NCBI GenBank assembly: GCA_001695595.3
Contig: MBPM02000053.1
Coordinates: 62,001 to 126,000 of the forward strand
Direction: 5' to 3'
From: Plasmopara viticola
Lineage: Eukaryota; Oomycota; Peronosporomycetes; Peronosporales; Peronosporaceae
DNA length: 64,000 nucleotides
The translations under genes were made by a program, and so were the position numbers. Under the pieces are notes generated by a model. The model was not told where the DNA came from and made no database searches. It saw only the letters and a program-made list of their open reading frames with translations. Shown in pieces: positions 1 through 11,596 of the stretch. Position 1 is the stretch's first letter. The number at the start of each line of letters is the position of its first letter.

Positions 1-385
1 TGTTTAAGTCGAGACGAATATTGATAAATAATGATAACAATGATTAATGAATGGTCAGAAATCCTTGCCATGCGCATAATAACCCTTTTGTGCAAACTAT
101 GCGAACACAATAACATGCTTGAAGCACCCACCTACTCAGGAAGATTTTAGCCTCAAATGAGACTCTTTGGCCAATTCCGACTCTGCTAACACCTCATGAT
201 TGTGGAGACAATAGTCATCAAATAAAAATTCCTGTATTTCAACTGCAGCCCTTGTTACAAGACAATATTTCCCGCCATGCGGCAATAAATTTAAAGGGGT
301 TAAACTAGCCATGGAAACAATCCTTTCTGCGTCCGAGTATAATCGTGCGCTGCCCAATTTTCTTTGTCATAGGCAATACTACTAG
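1..385. other. AT-rich stretch, no gene recognised
   Basis: Only short ORFs without recognisable motifs are present. It is the 3' flank of the small orphan ORF that ends at 386. Confidence 0.4.
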
Positions 386-901
386 TTACTGGCCTAAGCG
401 TTCACGTGCTGCAATTTTTGCATTCTTCATGGCCACGTTCAATGCGGCAATCTCCTTCTTGAGAGTTTGCTGTAAAGCCTCATCAGCCGTTTGCTTTAGT
501 AAGCGGACAACCTCTTCACGTCGAGCTTGTAGCTTAAGATACTCGGGGTCTGTTTTCCAAGCCGCTGGAGTATTCGCGCTACCGATGGTAGCTTTACCGG
601 CTTTTTTCCCCTTCTTCACCCCCTGGGAAGGGCCCTGTGCACCGAGCACGACTGGTGACAGATACATGGGTACGACTTGTAGTCCATACTTTGCTCCCAA
701 GAGGGCAATACTTTTCTTGATGTCAGCCTTGCTCATTTCACTCGAAATTAGCGTCGCTTCCATGGAATGGACAGCAGAATTCACAATGGCTGCTTTATGC
801 AATTTTTTCTCGATCTGACAGTCCATAGTGCTCTTCGCATCCTTCGGGCCATTGATCAATCCTTGGGTCTCGGTCGAGACGCTACCACCTATTACGCCCA
901 T
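386..901 (-). CDS. Hypothetical 171-aa lysine-rich protein
   Basis: An intact ATG-to-stop reading frame of 171 codons on the minus strand. I do not recognise the family. What can be seen is a middle section of short hydrophobic segments (LLGAKYGLQVVPMYLSPVVL), a basic Gly/Lys linker (GVKKGKKAGKA) and a C-terminal half rich in Lys, Glu, Ala and Leu that should form a helix or short coiled coil (AWKTDPEYLKLQARREEVV and onward). A second in-frame Met lies at residue 26. No signal peptide is evident. The acidic/basic heptad-like tail is unlike a random antisense ORF, so it may be a real small gene or the remnant of a gag-like nucleic-acid-binding protein from an element. A long antisense ORF (345-818, +) is its shadow. 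No neighbour gives context. No function is assigned. Confidence 0.45.
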   Translation of the reverse strand: MGVIGGSVSTETQGLINGPKDAKSTMDCQIEKKLHKAAIVNSAVHSMEATLISSEMSKADIKKSIALLGAKYGLQVVPMYLSPVVLGAQGPSQGVKKGKKAGKATIGSANTPAAWKTDPEYLKLQARREEVVRLLKQTADEALQQTLKKEIAALNVAMKNAKIAARERLGQ

Positions 902-1760
902 GTGCAGTTAGTAAAATCAAAAAGTGAATGTCTTCAAGATCTTTCGAATGTTGTTCTCACGTTTTTTTCTTCCAGTCTCTCTCCCAATATATCAAATGTC
1001 AGACTACTTGAGGGTTTGCGACAACAATAGCAATTTTTATGTATTTAGTGGCAATAAATTTTATTAAAGCAGCTTTATTTATCGAAAAATAGGCAAATTG
1101 GCTAGAATTTATGCTGGCCTTATTCTTTTGTTGAAAGCGTGTCGCAAGTCTGCATAGCAACTACATGCACATGCATTGGCTATAAACGAAGAGCGAGTCT
1201 GGTCGAGTCTGAAAAATGTACATAATTATTATAGCTTCTAAGCACGAATGCGCTGTGCAACAGTCATCATATGTTTTTATCTAGGCAGCAAACGAACCTA
1301 TTCCACTTGTTGGGACACTCGAGGCTCAATCATCTCAAAACTTCCACCAGCTTAAGTTTTGCAGGGCAGCATTTTGCTGCAACTTACTCTACAGAGCTCA
1401 GCAACGGTAATTACCTCGCGTCTCATATGTATAGAGTTCAGTGTATACCTACTTATACAAGAAGCATTTCAATTGTGCAGAAATATACACAAACTTGCTA
1501 TGCAAAGTCCGTTCTAAAAAATTAAGGACATGCAGTATTTCTTGGTTTTACCGGACTTTATATAAAAGTCTTTGTAGTAATGGTGCACTAATTACCCCAA
1601 AAGACTAAATAAATGCGTTAAGTGTATCTGCCAAAAAACGTATTTTGGAAAACTTGAGCCTGATTGCACTTCTTAAATTTATCAAAATCGGTCAAGTTGT
1701 CAGTATGAAAGTAACCTTATGATTAGCGGAAAGCGCACATTTGTAAGCTCTCGCTTACGA
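902..1760. other. Intergenic, no gene recognised
   Basis: AT-rich sequence with stops in all frames. The longest open stretch (1271-1525, +) shows no domain. The region probably contains the 3' end of the kinase gene whose stop lies at 1761 on the minus strand. Confidence 0.4.
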
Positions 1761-3965
1761 TTAAGATACGACAGCCTTTGACCGAACGGCAAAGCTAGGA
1801 TACGACGATGTCGACGCTGTCGCTTGTGTTGATGATGACATTCGCAGACTCGGAGCAATTATGCTTTTGAGCGTGAAAGCCACTTGCATCGAGCTTGGTC
1901 GCGCATCAGGGTCCAATTGCGTGCAGTCCATAATCACTTGTCGAAGATTGGACGGACAATCGTCACGCAACGACACACGAATGATGCCGAGCCGCACAAA
2001 GTGAGCAAGTTGCATGCCTGGCAAACGTCCCCCTTCGTCAGACAGGACATTTGAAAAAGGCGCTTCGCACGTGTCCATCTCTGACAAGACGACACCGAGG
2101 GAGTAAATGTCTGCTTTTTCTGAATATTTCTTGCCTTCAATAATCTCTGGCGCAGTCCACAATAATGTTCCGACACCTGATGTCATTGTTTCGTTAATCA
2201 ACGTTTTGCGACTGACGCCAAAATCGCTCAGTTTTGCATGAAAGGTGTGGTCTAGGAGAACATTTTTTGACTTGAGATCACGGTGCACGACCGCAGGTCG
2301 TAGACAATGCAAATAGACCAAACCTTCTGCAATATCCATCGCAATCGCGATCTTTTCACGTTGCCACGAAAACTCGTCTCGATGTTTTTTAAGCACGCCA
2401 TCCAAATCCCCTGCTTCCATGTACTCCAATACCGCACAAAGATTCTGCAGTCGATTCCAGCTCAAACCAACAAACGAGACGATATTTCGATGCTGCAGCA
2501 TACACATTAATTGAATTTCACCGGCAAATTGCTCCAAACTGGAGGTAAGCTGACATTTCTCTGGCAATAGACGTTTAATGGCTACACGTCGCGTATCCAG
2601 CTGACCTAGCCATACTTCACCGTACGCTCCTTTTGATAACAATTGAAGAAATGTCAGTTCGTCGAAAGCGATGCACTTTGCCACGACCGTTGGATGTTGC
2701 AGAAAGCTTGTCAACCCCTCGGATTCATTACAGTATTCGCTTATAGTCTTGCCTCCAGCTGCACCTCCTAACCACGTACCAGCCGTGGACGATCGACGTC
2801 CATATGGAGCAGACTCATGAGTGCTGGCATTGCCAAACGTGCACCAAGACGATAGCCGACCTCGAGCCGTTTGCCCGGTTACGTTAATCGACAAGTTACA
2901 GTAAGTAGATGCGCGTCGTCCCATCACTCGAGCAATAAAACCCCGTGACTGGTGTGTGTTTGTCGTCTGACTCGCACCAATCCCAAGCAATTGGTCTGAT
3001 TTTTGCATCTTTCGATTGCGACACCAGCAACAAGTCACTAAGATCATGATCAATACGAACGCCCCCGTCACAATCGCTTCAAGTATCAACGCCATCCTAC
3101 TACTACTATTCAGCACTTCACTCCCGCCCGACCGTAGATTTACCAATAAGGGTTTTCTTGCTGCTAAAAACTTTTCCACCTTCGTTTGATTTACCATCGG
3201 TTTGCAAAAATCCGAAACACCATCCAAAGTTACCGCGTGATTCGATCTCAAGCACGGAATAATTGCATCCATTGTGGTGTCACATGACACGCCTGCGTAA
3301 TTATCATTTTCCATGTGGATTGAATACACCTGCAAGTCTTCCGCCTTGTCACTCAATGTAACTGTGTGGGGGTAGATTTGAGGGTATGGAATGGTACTGT
3401 TCGAGGCAGCTGAGGACCAGAATGATGCGGTCTTGGTCGAAGGCAGCATAGAAGAGTACGATGCATCAATTGCACACTGAAACGCATTCGTCACGTTGGC
3501 CATGCACTTAGCGTTCGTGTATGAATCACAGTGCGTGGTCTCACACTGCGCTGCAAAGTCGTCGTACGAGATGCCAAGACTTGCCATTTCGACGCCTATT
3601 GCCGATTCCTGATAACATCGAGTATAGACTGGAATGACTGAGATCCCGGCTTTGTTTTCGCTGCTTAAACCACCTGAAAACACGTAGCCGTGCACCCAGA
3701 GCAAACCCACCTTGGTGACATCATCCAGCTCATTCCATGACACGTTAGAATACGCAGATAAGGTGGCTAACACGTCATTAGGGATATCAATATCAATAAG
3801 GTTCGCGAGCCCCGCAATGTCACGCTGGACGCCTTCGCACCGATCAAGGAGGTCACTGTTTGATGAAATGGCACAGGTGAGCTTGTCATGACCTATTGCA
3901 AGAGCTGTAGAGAAGGTCAGAAGCTGCAACTTGCGTCGTCGGTGACGTTGGATGCTCTTGTGCAT
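1761..3965 (-). CDS. Receptor-like protein kinase, TKL family
   Basis: A single-exon gene for a 734-aa single-pass membrane kinase. I chose the Met at 3965 because it begins a basic-then-hydrophobic signal-peptide-like N-terminus (HKSIQRHRRRKLQLLTFSTA); the frame is open further up, to 4043. Residues about 30-285 form a Cys- and Asn-rich presumed extracellular domain with several N-glycosylation sequons. A transmembrane helix follows (about 288-312, ALILEAIVTGAFVLIMILVT), ended by a Cys/Arg-rich stop-transfer. The kinase domain spans about 437-712: glycine loop LLSKGAYGEVWLG, VAIK lysine, catalytic loop HRDLKSKN, DFGVSR and an APE-like APEI. The HRDLKSKN loop is typical of tyrosine-kinase-like kinases acting on Ser/Thr. 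All key catalytic residues are present, so the kinase is predicted active. The extracellular ligand is unknown. It lies on the same strand as the TCAIM-like gene upstream, 475 nt away. Confidence 0.9.
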   Translation of the reverse strand: MHKSIQRHRRRKLQLLTFSTALAIGHDKLTCAISSNSDLLDRCEGVQRDIAGLANLIDIDIPNDVLATLSAYSNVSWNELDDVTKVGLLWVHGYVFSGGLSSENKAGISVIPVYTRCYQESAIGVEMASLGISYDDFAAQCETTHCDSYTNAKCMANVTNAFQCAIDASYSSMLPSTKTASFWSSAASNSTIPYPQIYPHTVTLSDKAEDLQVYSIHMENDNYAGVSCDTTMDAIIPCLRSNHAVTLDGVSDFCKPMVNQTKVEKFLAARKPLLVNLRSGGSEVLNSSSRMALILEAIVTGAFVLIMILVTCCWCRNRKMQKSDQLLGIGASQTTNTHQSRGFIARVMGRRASTYCNLSINVTGQTARGRLSSWCTFGNASTHESAPYGRRSSTAGTWLGGAAGGKTISEYCNESEGLTSFLQHPTVVAKCIAFDELTFLQLLSKGAYGEVWLGQLDTRRVAIKRLLPEKCQLTSSLEQFAGEIQLMCMLQHRNIVSFVGLSWNRLQNLCAVLEYMEAGDLDGVLKKHRDEFSWQREKIAIAMDIAEGLVYLHCLRPAVVHRDLKSKNVLLDHTFHAKLSDFGVSRKTLINETMTSGVGTLLWTAPEIIEGKKYSEKADIYSLGVVLSEMDTCEAPFSNVLSDEGGRLPGMQLAHFVRLGIIRVSLRDDCPSNLRQVIMDCTQLDPDARPSSMQVAFTLKSIIAPSLRMSSSTQATASTSSYPSFAVRSKAVVS

Positions 3966-4278
3966 TATGAAAGCGCGTCGAAGTGGAGAGGACAAGAGAA
4001 GACAGCGCGTGACGCACTGGATGGCGATTACTACACATATCACGCAGAGTCGCTAATTCAAAAAATATCGCGTAAGCAGCGGGTACACTTTCCATAAATT
4101 TGGCGTAGAATTTGAATAGTTGTATCGGCATCGTATTGACGCTCTAACTGAAATTGTGTGAATACAAATGCTACTCTCGATATAAAAATCTTCCTAGAAT
4201 TCTAATTAGCTTTTAATTTTTGGTAATGCTTGATGTGCCTTACATGTGTTGCTAGCTCTTCGCTTGTAAACGATAAAT

Positions 4279-4321
4279 TAAGCTTAGCAACTACTACCGC
4301 TGCTAATAGTTGCCAAGCTTA
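4279..4321. repeat. Inverted repeat (hairpin)
   Basis: Arms 4279-4293 (TAAGCTTAGCAACTA) and 4307-4321 (TAGTTGCCAAGCTTA) are complementary except at one position and enclose a 13-nt loop. A weaker outer complement (CGATAAAT / ATTTATCG) extends it. It lies between two minus-strand genes, about 120 nt after the TCAIM-like stop, so it may sit in the 3' UTR or be a small foldback relic. Confidence 0.6.
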
Positions 4322-4440
4322 AAAGTTGAACTCATTTATCGGCTTTATACTGCCCAGATGCGCCCTTTTACTCGAGCGTGATTGCAATCAGTAGTTGCCT
4401 TGACTCATACTAGACATAAGTATAGAAAGTATAGCTGGAT

Positions 4441-6034
4441 CTACTCACCTCCGCGCTGCTCGAAAAAATGAAATGGCCCTCGTGGCTGAGAATTGTGCTT
4501 GACGCCACTCGACTGAAGCAGCCTTTGCAACATCATCTTGTCCTGTCCCTGAAAAAGCACACAGTTTTTCGTTGGTTATCGGTATGGGTTGCGTCGAAAT
4601 CATGATACGAGTATTACCCAATATTGTAAGTGTCCAAACAAAACTTTATCAATTATACCTACCGTGCAACTCTAGATTAGGCTAGAATGTTGCAGGTAGC
4701 TGTTTCCTGCATTGAATTTATACTGCGATATCAATTTCGCCGAAAAATTGCATTCACCTCATTTTGGTAAAAGTGACCACGACGCGACTGTCTTCTCTTC
4801 TTCTTCCTCTTGACCTTTTGTTGCTCTTTAGCTGCTGCTTGAGCACAGGTCGTATATTGCTCCAACGCAAATTCTAGGACTTCCACGTTTGAGTTTATAA
4901 AATCAATCAAGGCATCGACATCCATGCCAAGGGGAATTAGAATCCCCATACCCAACTCTGGAGCGTTTTCATCCCACGACACCTGCGGCTGATTGATCTC
5001 GGCATCAACAGAGAGGAGCAATGTGATTTTGTTCCACACGAGACTATGAAGATGCAACTCCTTAAAGTTGACGAGCAAGACGTTTGCAATCCAATGAAAC
5101 GCACTCTTTTTCATATGTGGGTCCTGAAACTTTGGCAAAAGGAGCCTTGAATGCAGTAAATTTGTTAGTATAGCATGTTGCGTAGCTGTCGGATAAAAAA
5201 GTTTCAACGAGTATCGATAAGTCTCAAAAGCCTTGTTCTCATTGTACTAATGCAGCACCTACTCGGTCCGTCTTCAAGTCCCGTCGTCATTACCTGCACA
5301 ATATCTTTTTCACGCGTGAGCATCTTGTTGAAAACATTATTAAATCGCGCGAGCTCTCGTTCCTTTACTCGGTTGTGCTCGCCAACTCGAACCCCATGCT
5401 TCTCTGCTTGATCTACGATCGTATCTGCTTCCGCTAACCATTCAGCTAATGCAGTATCCTTCTTTGTTTCTCCTTCTCCCACTGCTAGAGGTACGTGTGC
5501 CACCTGAAACAAATCCTGCAATATTCGCTTCGTAGTACGTTGCCACTCACGTGCGAACGGAGCTTGAAGAGCAGCCTCTGGATCGTCACGAAGGCTAGCC
5601 AAACGACCAAAATTTAACAATGTGTGTTTCACCAGACGCCCAGGAACTTCTACTGTGTAATTGACTCGAGCAAACCCATCCACATGTTCTTGGACTTCGC
5701 AACCGTCTGTCGGGACGTAAAATACCAATGGAAACCGAATTGGCTCAATGGCATGTTCGTCGCTATTTTTATTAAGTCCTAGCACATGTTTGCGAGCATT
5801 AAACGCATCGTTATTGCAGCCAAAAGTGGCCAATTCAAGGAATACATTGAGTTGTTTAAGCGCCTGTTCGTTTTTCTGTGCCAGAGCAGGTGCTTGTCGG
5901 TGTACTGTGTCCGGATGCAAACGAAACAGCAAAGGCGACACATAAGGCGTGAGATTAATTCCTTTGACACGGCGAAGGCCTGGAGCCGTGGACATCCACC
6001 GACCCAGTACGATCGAAGCTCCTCGCTGCAGCAT
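4441..6034 (-). CDS. TCAIM-like mitochondrial protein (DUF4460/DUF4461), 3 exons
   Basis: Proposed exons on the minus strand are 6034-5294, 5123-4758 and 4548-4441, giving 404 aa. All junctions are phase 0 with GT..AG borders: CAG/GTAATG to TTTCAG, then GAG/GTGAAT to CTTTTTCAG. The first residues (MLQRGASIVLGRWMSTAPGL) look like a mitochondrial targeting peptide. Residues about 30-65 carry the DUF4460 signature (SPLLFRLHPDTVHRQAP followed by ALKQLNVFLE), which in animals marks TCAIM. The downstream part fits DUF4461 (WDENAPELGMGILIPLGMD). Animal TCAIM is mitochondrial and poorly understood; no reaction is known. Without the last splice, exon 2 would read on to a stop at 4731 with a Lys/Arg-rich tail, so the C-terminus is the least certain part. 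The family assignment comes from remembered motif similarity, not a search. Confidence 0.78.
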
Positions 6035-7496
6035 AAACTTATTAAATGATTGGGATTGGCTGAAAATCTCATCCCTGTTAATATTTATTGAATTAAAGAG
6101 AGCCTACGCCCTCTATCTTGGCACAGCTCTAAGCCTGGCTAGATGGCGTCCATATCGTGCCATTAAAATGAAAAGTGCGAATGGCCCTTCACAAGTGCAA
6201 AAGGCCTGCTCAGATATTATACATACTCTGATTATCTGTAATAAAGAGGAATACTTAATGGCACAGCATGCTCTGTAAATAGGCTGTTAATGAAATCGCG
6301 ATGGCATCATTAAATTTAACGGTCAATTGCTCTCTTCCAAAGTTCGTGCACCATTTAACACGTATTTGCGATTACTGGCTGAATGAAGTAAATAATTCTT
6401 TCGTTCGATTTGTTCATTTGGCTGTTTGACCTTTTCAAGTGACGACACGCGAAGTCTAAAGCATCCAAAAAAATTGCAAAGCTAGGTCGGCATTGTATGC
6501 TGTGTCCACAAAGTGGCTTCACACGTTTAAAATCATATGTTTCTCGGTCAATCTGCCCGTCGTGTTTTCTGCCTGATCAGAAAAAATGAAGATTGTTATT
6601 TGGTAAAGCACGCACACTCGGTTAACGCGTGTACGCCCAAAAACACCGAACTTGCCCAGCGCTAGTGAACACACGGAATGCGTGTATTCAGTGGCAATTT
6701 ATGAATAAGGTGACGACTTTATCTATATTTGGCATTATCGCTTTCTAAGCAACACGTTTCCACGCAACAAGCTTTCGATGGCTTTTAATGCGTGGAATGC
6801 CTTAGAGATGATCAGATCGATCAGAGAATTGTAGTCGATTGTGAATGTCATTGATGATCTCCACAATGGTTTTCTCCTCACATCGATGACACAAACTTAA
6901 CTGATATTTGCAGCATGTAACCACTATAAAGACCATCGCGCCCACTGACTCGTTGGAAGAGATGAGCGCGGAGGTGAGTAAAGAATGGTAATTACTTTTG
7001 CAAGTGAAAAAAATTGGACTTCTCTACTGGCTAGAAGAAAAGAACAGAGTGTATCTTGCAGCAAAGAAAAACAAACACAAAGACTGCCATGTGCGACCAA
7101 CGCATCCACTATAGCATGCGACGTCGCAGCAAGCGATACAGTGGTACATGTGGCTTTGAAACATTGGGGTTTTCTCCCCACCGCCTTCAAACCGCAAAAC
7201 TCGCTTTTTGCTGCATACTATACCCACGAGTACACGTCAACAGTGCAAGTGGACTGTTGGATGAGCACCTCAAAAACAACGCATGCTCAGGCGGACGTCC
7301 TAAAAATGACAATGAGCTCAAATATTGGTAACATGAGAAACTCAATGACTGGTGCGGATCCTTCCATGTGGTTCACATTATCTTATATACTTTCCCGCCA
7401 CATTTAGTGTGACGCACATCAACTAAAAGGACGATCCGTTACGACGATCAAAGTCATAGATCCCGGAAAGTCGCGGGTTCGGGTGCGAGTAAACGA
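6035..7496. other. Intergenic between divergent genes
   Basis: 1.46 kb between the starts of the TCAIM-like gene (-) and the transporter (+). Several ORFs of up to 140 codons overlap on both strands around 6.9-7.4 kb, but none shows a domain, signal peptide or consistent codon use. The sequence before 6034 contains TCATTTA, a weak match to the oomycete initiator. Confidence 0.4.
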
Positions 7497-9240
7497 ATGA
7501 CCACCAACTCGGACCTTCCAACGATTCGTACGCGCTTCGACTCATGTGATGAGAGCCACCGACTGCATCTGGTGCCACCGTCGTCTGCAGATCGATCGTC
7601 ACTCAAGTCGTGGCGCAATATGCCGAGTCCACCCGGTCACCACCACTATTCACTTAATTTCGAGTGCAACGAGAAAGAGGAACAGGTGCGAAAGCAAGGA
7701 AGATCTAAAGCACGTACGATAAATCACGTAACGCTTGGCTTTATCGCGTACTTTGCAGTGGCCGCGGGACCGTTTGGTGTCGAAGATGCAGTGCGAGCGG
7801 CGGGCGCGTATCCAGTGCTATTTGCCGTCGTCTTACTTCCATTCACATGGGGTCTACCTCAAGCTCTTATGACAGCCGAACTGAGCTCAATGATTGACGA
7901 GAATGGTGGCTACATACTATGGGTGCGTCGTGGACTGGGTGAATACGCGGGCTGGGTGAATGCCTTCAACAGCATTGCCAGTAACGTATGTGATTTGCCA
8001 ACCTACCCGGTGCTATTTTGCAGCTATATGGAAGCATTCCTGGCATCAGGGTATGGCTACACGCTATCCGGCTTGGAGCAGTGGCTAGTGAAGTGTGCAG
8101 CGCTGCTGCTCGTGTTTGCGTCAAACGTAGTCGGGATGCGCGCTGTCGCTCTCGCTTCCGTGCTCATGTCGCTTTTCGTGCTAGCTCCATTTATTTTGGA
8201 GCCACTGTCGGTCGAGACGTTTAATCTCGCAACGTGGGGGAGCGTCGCGCCGCAGATTGACTGGTCGCTGTTTCTCTCGACAATTCTGTGGAACTATCAA
8301 GGTGCGTGCTATGACGAATAATGGGTTGGTGTCGTATGCTGATTAATGGAATTTTGTTAGGGTGGGACTCGCTGGGCTGTGTTGCTGGTGAAGTTCAAGA
8401 TGGAGGCAGGACGTATCCAATTGCTATTGTCATTGCCATGGGTTTGATTACGATGAATTACGCGTTTCCAGGTCTGTTGTCGGACTTATTGTTGTAGTTT
8501 GCATCCCTAATGTAACGCCTCCTTTTTGTGCTTGTATTTCAGTTGGGACTGGAGTTATGGTTCAACCGGATTTCTCTCAGTGGCACGAAGGTTCTTTGGA
8601 GACCATTGCAATGACGATCGCCCCGTGGCTTGGTGTCTGGGTCGGTATGGCTGCGGTTGTTGCGACGTTGGGTGAGTTTAATGTCGTGATGGCGTGCAGC
8701 TCGCGGGCACTCTGGGCAACAGCGGACTATAAAATGCTACCGGCCTTTCTCACTATTGAGTGGAAACGGTTTGGTACGCCAGTTGCTGCTGTGATCTTCC
8801 AAACAATGACCACTGGCGTTTTAATGAACTTTTCGTTCGAGTTTCTCGTTGTGCTCGACACTTTTTTCAACAAGTACGTGATTTATTGCTTTGCCGTATG
8901 TTGCGTGTGTCAATTGACATTAACTTGTCGATCATGCCTTTGCAGTCTCACATTGTTGCTCGAATTTTACGCATTTTTACGCCTCAAGTACATTGAAAAA
9001 GATACTGTGCGTCCATTTGTAGTACCGTTTGGCAACGCCGGTGCTTGGGCGATCACGGTGCCTAAAATAATCGTGCTCTCGGGTGTTTTACTTGCTCAAA
9101 AGCGTTACATATGGGTGACTTGTGGATCTTTTAATGTGGTCGTCTCCGGTGCGTATTTGGTATGGCGCCGCTTTCAGCCAGCCGCCCAGGCCTTCAGTGA
9201 GCTCTCTTCTACCGCTTACGGCACCGGTCAATTGTCCTAG
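7497..9240 (+). CDS. Polyamine/amino-acid transporter, APC superfamily (LAT/PHS type), 4 exons
   Basis: Exons 7497-8301, 8361-8471, 8543-8873 and 8946-9240 join in frame to 513 aa, the usual length for this family. All borders are GT..AG, and each split codon is completed sensibly at its junction. The N-terminal 70 residues are hydrophilic and cytosolic. About twelve membrane segments follow, starting with the APC substrate-site motif AAGPFGVEDAV near residue 92. The segment across the first intron (NYQG/WDSLGCVAGEVQDG) is the conserved WDS..AGEV motif of plant and protist polyamine uptake transporters. It is expected to import polyamines or cationic amino acids by proton symport at the plasma membrane; the substrate is inferred from family resemblance only. 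The third intron is only 72 nt and leaves the frame open if unspliced, but removing it restores a continuous membrane segment. Confidence 0.9.
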
Positions 9241-10413
9241 TACTCTTGGGATATTAAATATACGTCGAAAGTTCGTATGGCACCAATTGCTCTATATATC
9301 GAAATGCCTTTTCTGCATAATTGGGCGGCACAAGTAGGAATTTTCATCAAAATAAGTGCCTGGATTGGTTAAATTGTGCTGTTTATTTAGCTTTCGCTAC
9401 TCTCTTAAAACATGCGTATACTGTCTGCCGAAAGTTTGAAACTCGACAGAAGATATGTATGTCTGTACGAGTATTACTTGATGTGGTAAGAGAATAGCAC
9501 GAAAAATTCCGTCGCTTGGAACTCTTTTCAGTCATTTAAAATCGGTTGAGAAAGAAATTATGTTCAAAAATGGAAAGGATTATCAATGTGTGGCCTGGTT
9601 GAAATGTGATTGCACTTTTCTAGTGTACGTAAATCTCATTGCTTCGGAGATCGATTGGCAGTCGCATCATGCGCCGCGATGAAGACATTGCTGTTGTGCA
9701 AAGTATAAATTAGCAATTGCTTGAGTACATTTCGAGTGACTCGGCTGACAATAACAATCAAAACAGCCTTTTTGGGCCAAAGTTTTACTACCATCAACCG
9801 GTCCGCGTTGTACTTGCTGAGGCGTATGAAAGGTGCTTGCATAATGATGATGAATAACTTCAATTAAAAGCTTAGACTATATTAAGATTGCATTCGGCTC
9901 ATGATCTTCACGTACCGATCATAACATTCAAACTTGAACGCCAAGTTCTTCATGTGCTGGCATCGAAATCATGTTCATCGCTGTATAAATTCGCGCGATT
10001 ATATGTCACGCCTTCGTCGTGAACAGTTCCCAGTGCAGTCAGCTTTCGCAATGATAATTCATGTGGTGTAAAGACAAACGATGCAAAACCTTCCATTGTC
10101 CCACCTAATGTCTTAGCTTAAGTTGCATGTCTTATAAGCAATATCAAAAATTTACTTGATGGGAAGGCAAACTAAAACATGACATTGAGAGATTTGATAC
10201 GCAGTCACCACTTTTGGTTGATTGGCCACCACCTCTCCTGATAGGAATTTTAATGATTGGCTTTTATTGCTTTCGACTTGCTAAACGGTAAATTCTGTGT
10301 TGAGATGTCAAACCGCTTATACATGCATCTTTAACCAAAACCGACTTCTCCTACGCTAAAATTCGCGACTTTTTACGCAACCTTGCCGTGTTTCTCGGCG
10401 TCAAGTATCAGCC
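9241..10413. other. Intergenic, no gene recognised
   Basis: AT-rich DNA with only short ORFs (for example 9636-9863, -) and no recognisable product. Confidence 0.4.
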
Positions 10414-11596
10414 ATGCACAACGTAGAACCTATCGCCGAGCGCGCCTTCGACAATCTTGACGATGCTCGTAAGACTTTGAACGCAGAATTAAAGAGAAGG
10501 GGTACATTACAGGTTCTCAAGTTCATTGGCAACAACCTCGAAACACGCCGCGAGAAATAGGCTTCTTGCGGAACGTATACCTTTTAAAGCCTTGACAGGT
10601 AACCTTGCACCATCGAAAACGTGCTTCACGCAACTCATTATCGAACAGCAGCTGACACACCGCTCCAACGGCAAAGGAGATCTATCGGCAGTAAACGGCA
10701 GGACGTGTATGGTTGATAGACGCCACTTACAAAACCAACAAGTACGAAAAACCCTTGCTGGATATTGTCGGAGTACATTCGCCAACTAAACCTTTTGAAT
10801 TTTTCTTCATGCGAGAGAAGGAGGGCGGTTATGTCTGGGAGATGAGGCGCATTTGCAAGATCTTTGCGAAATACGGCATCGGAACTGGCGTCATCATTGT
10901 ATTTGTTACTGACCGCGAACTTTCGATTAGGAATATCCTTGCGACTGTATCTCCTACCTCGCATCAATTGCTTTGTAGATGTCACATCAACAGAAACATC
11001 AAGCGCAAAGTTCGCACACATTTCCGGGATATTAAGGCATTCAAACGCTGACATAAAAGATTGAGCTGGTTGGTGAGAACATCCACTGTTGATACTTCCT
11101 TGCAGCTCTTAGGCAGAAATCTTCCTCGCCTGCAGTCATGCGGTACGTGAAAGATACTTTTTTACGTTAAACGAAAGTTTGTTGCCTATTACACGCGAGC
11201 GATTAGGTTTCTTAATCACAACACGACGTTACGAAGTAGAATTGAGGCATGCATCTTTAAAACGTTTGCTTGTGGTAATCTCCTACCCGTTGACGATATT
11301 TTCCAACTTGATGTTGAGCTCAGCTAGCAGGATTCCGGTATTGCGATTTGGCCTGGCAAAGTCATGACGAAGATATCAGTAGCTGGATTGTGATCCGCAA
11401 ACTAACAAGTTCGACACCGTTTGAGGTACTTGTAATTGATGTTAACAGTAAGAACAACTTTGATGACGATGATAATGACGACGAAGACGAGGTCGAGGGT
11501 GTTAAGGGTGCCGAGGTAGATGATGCACCAGCTGATGCCAATGCTGATGTTCCAAGAACTGATGGACCGGAAGATCGACCTTCCAACGCATCTTGA
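10414..11596 (+). pseudogene. Decayed MULE transposase
   Basis: Remnant of a Mutator-like (MULE) transposase spread over two frames with several stops. The first part (from 10414) reads AFDNLDDARKTL, resembling the N-terminal FAR1-like region. The best preserved block, 10704-11051, contains the MULE core motifs: LIDATYKTNKYEKPLL with the first catalytic Asp, VTDRELSIRN with the second Asp, and LLCRCHINRNI with the CxxH-like motif. Downstream fragments (11163-11330) alternate between frames and carry VAYYT and HASLKR, which normally follow the core. The end (11348-11596) is an acidic Asp-rich tail. Stops and frameshifts make it non-functional. I could not locate terminal inverted repeats. Confidence 0.85.

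Noticed and set aside
345..818. 157-codon plus-strand ORF
   Set aside because: It overlaps the minus-strand 171-aa ORF almost fully; the minus-strand product has the more protein-like composition.
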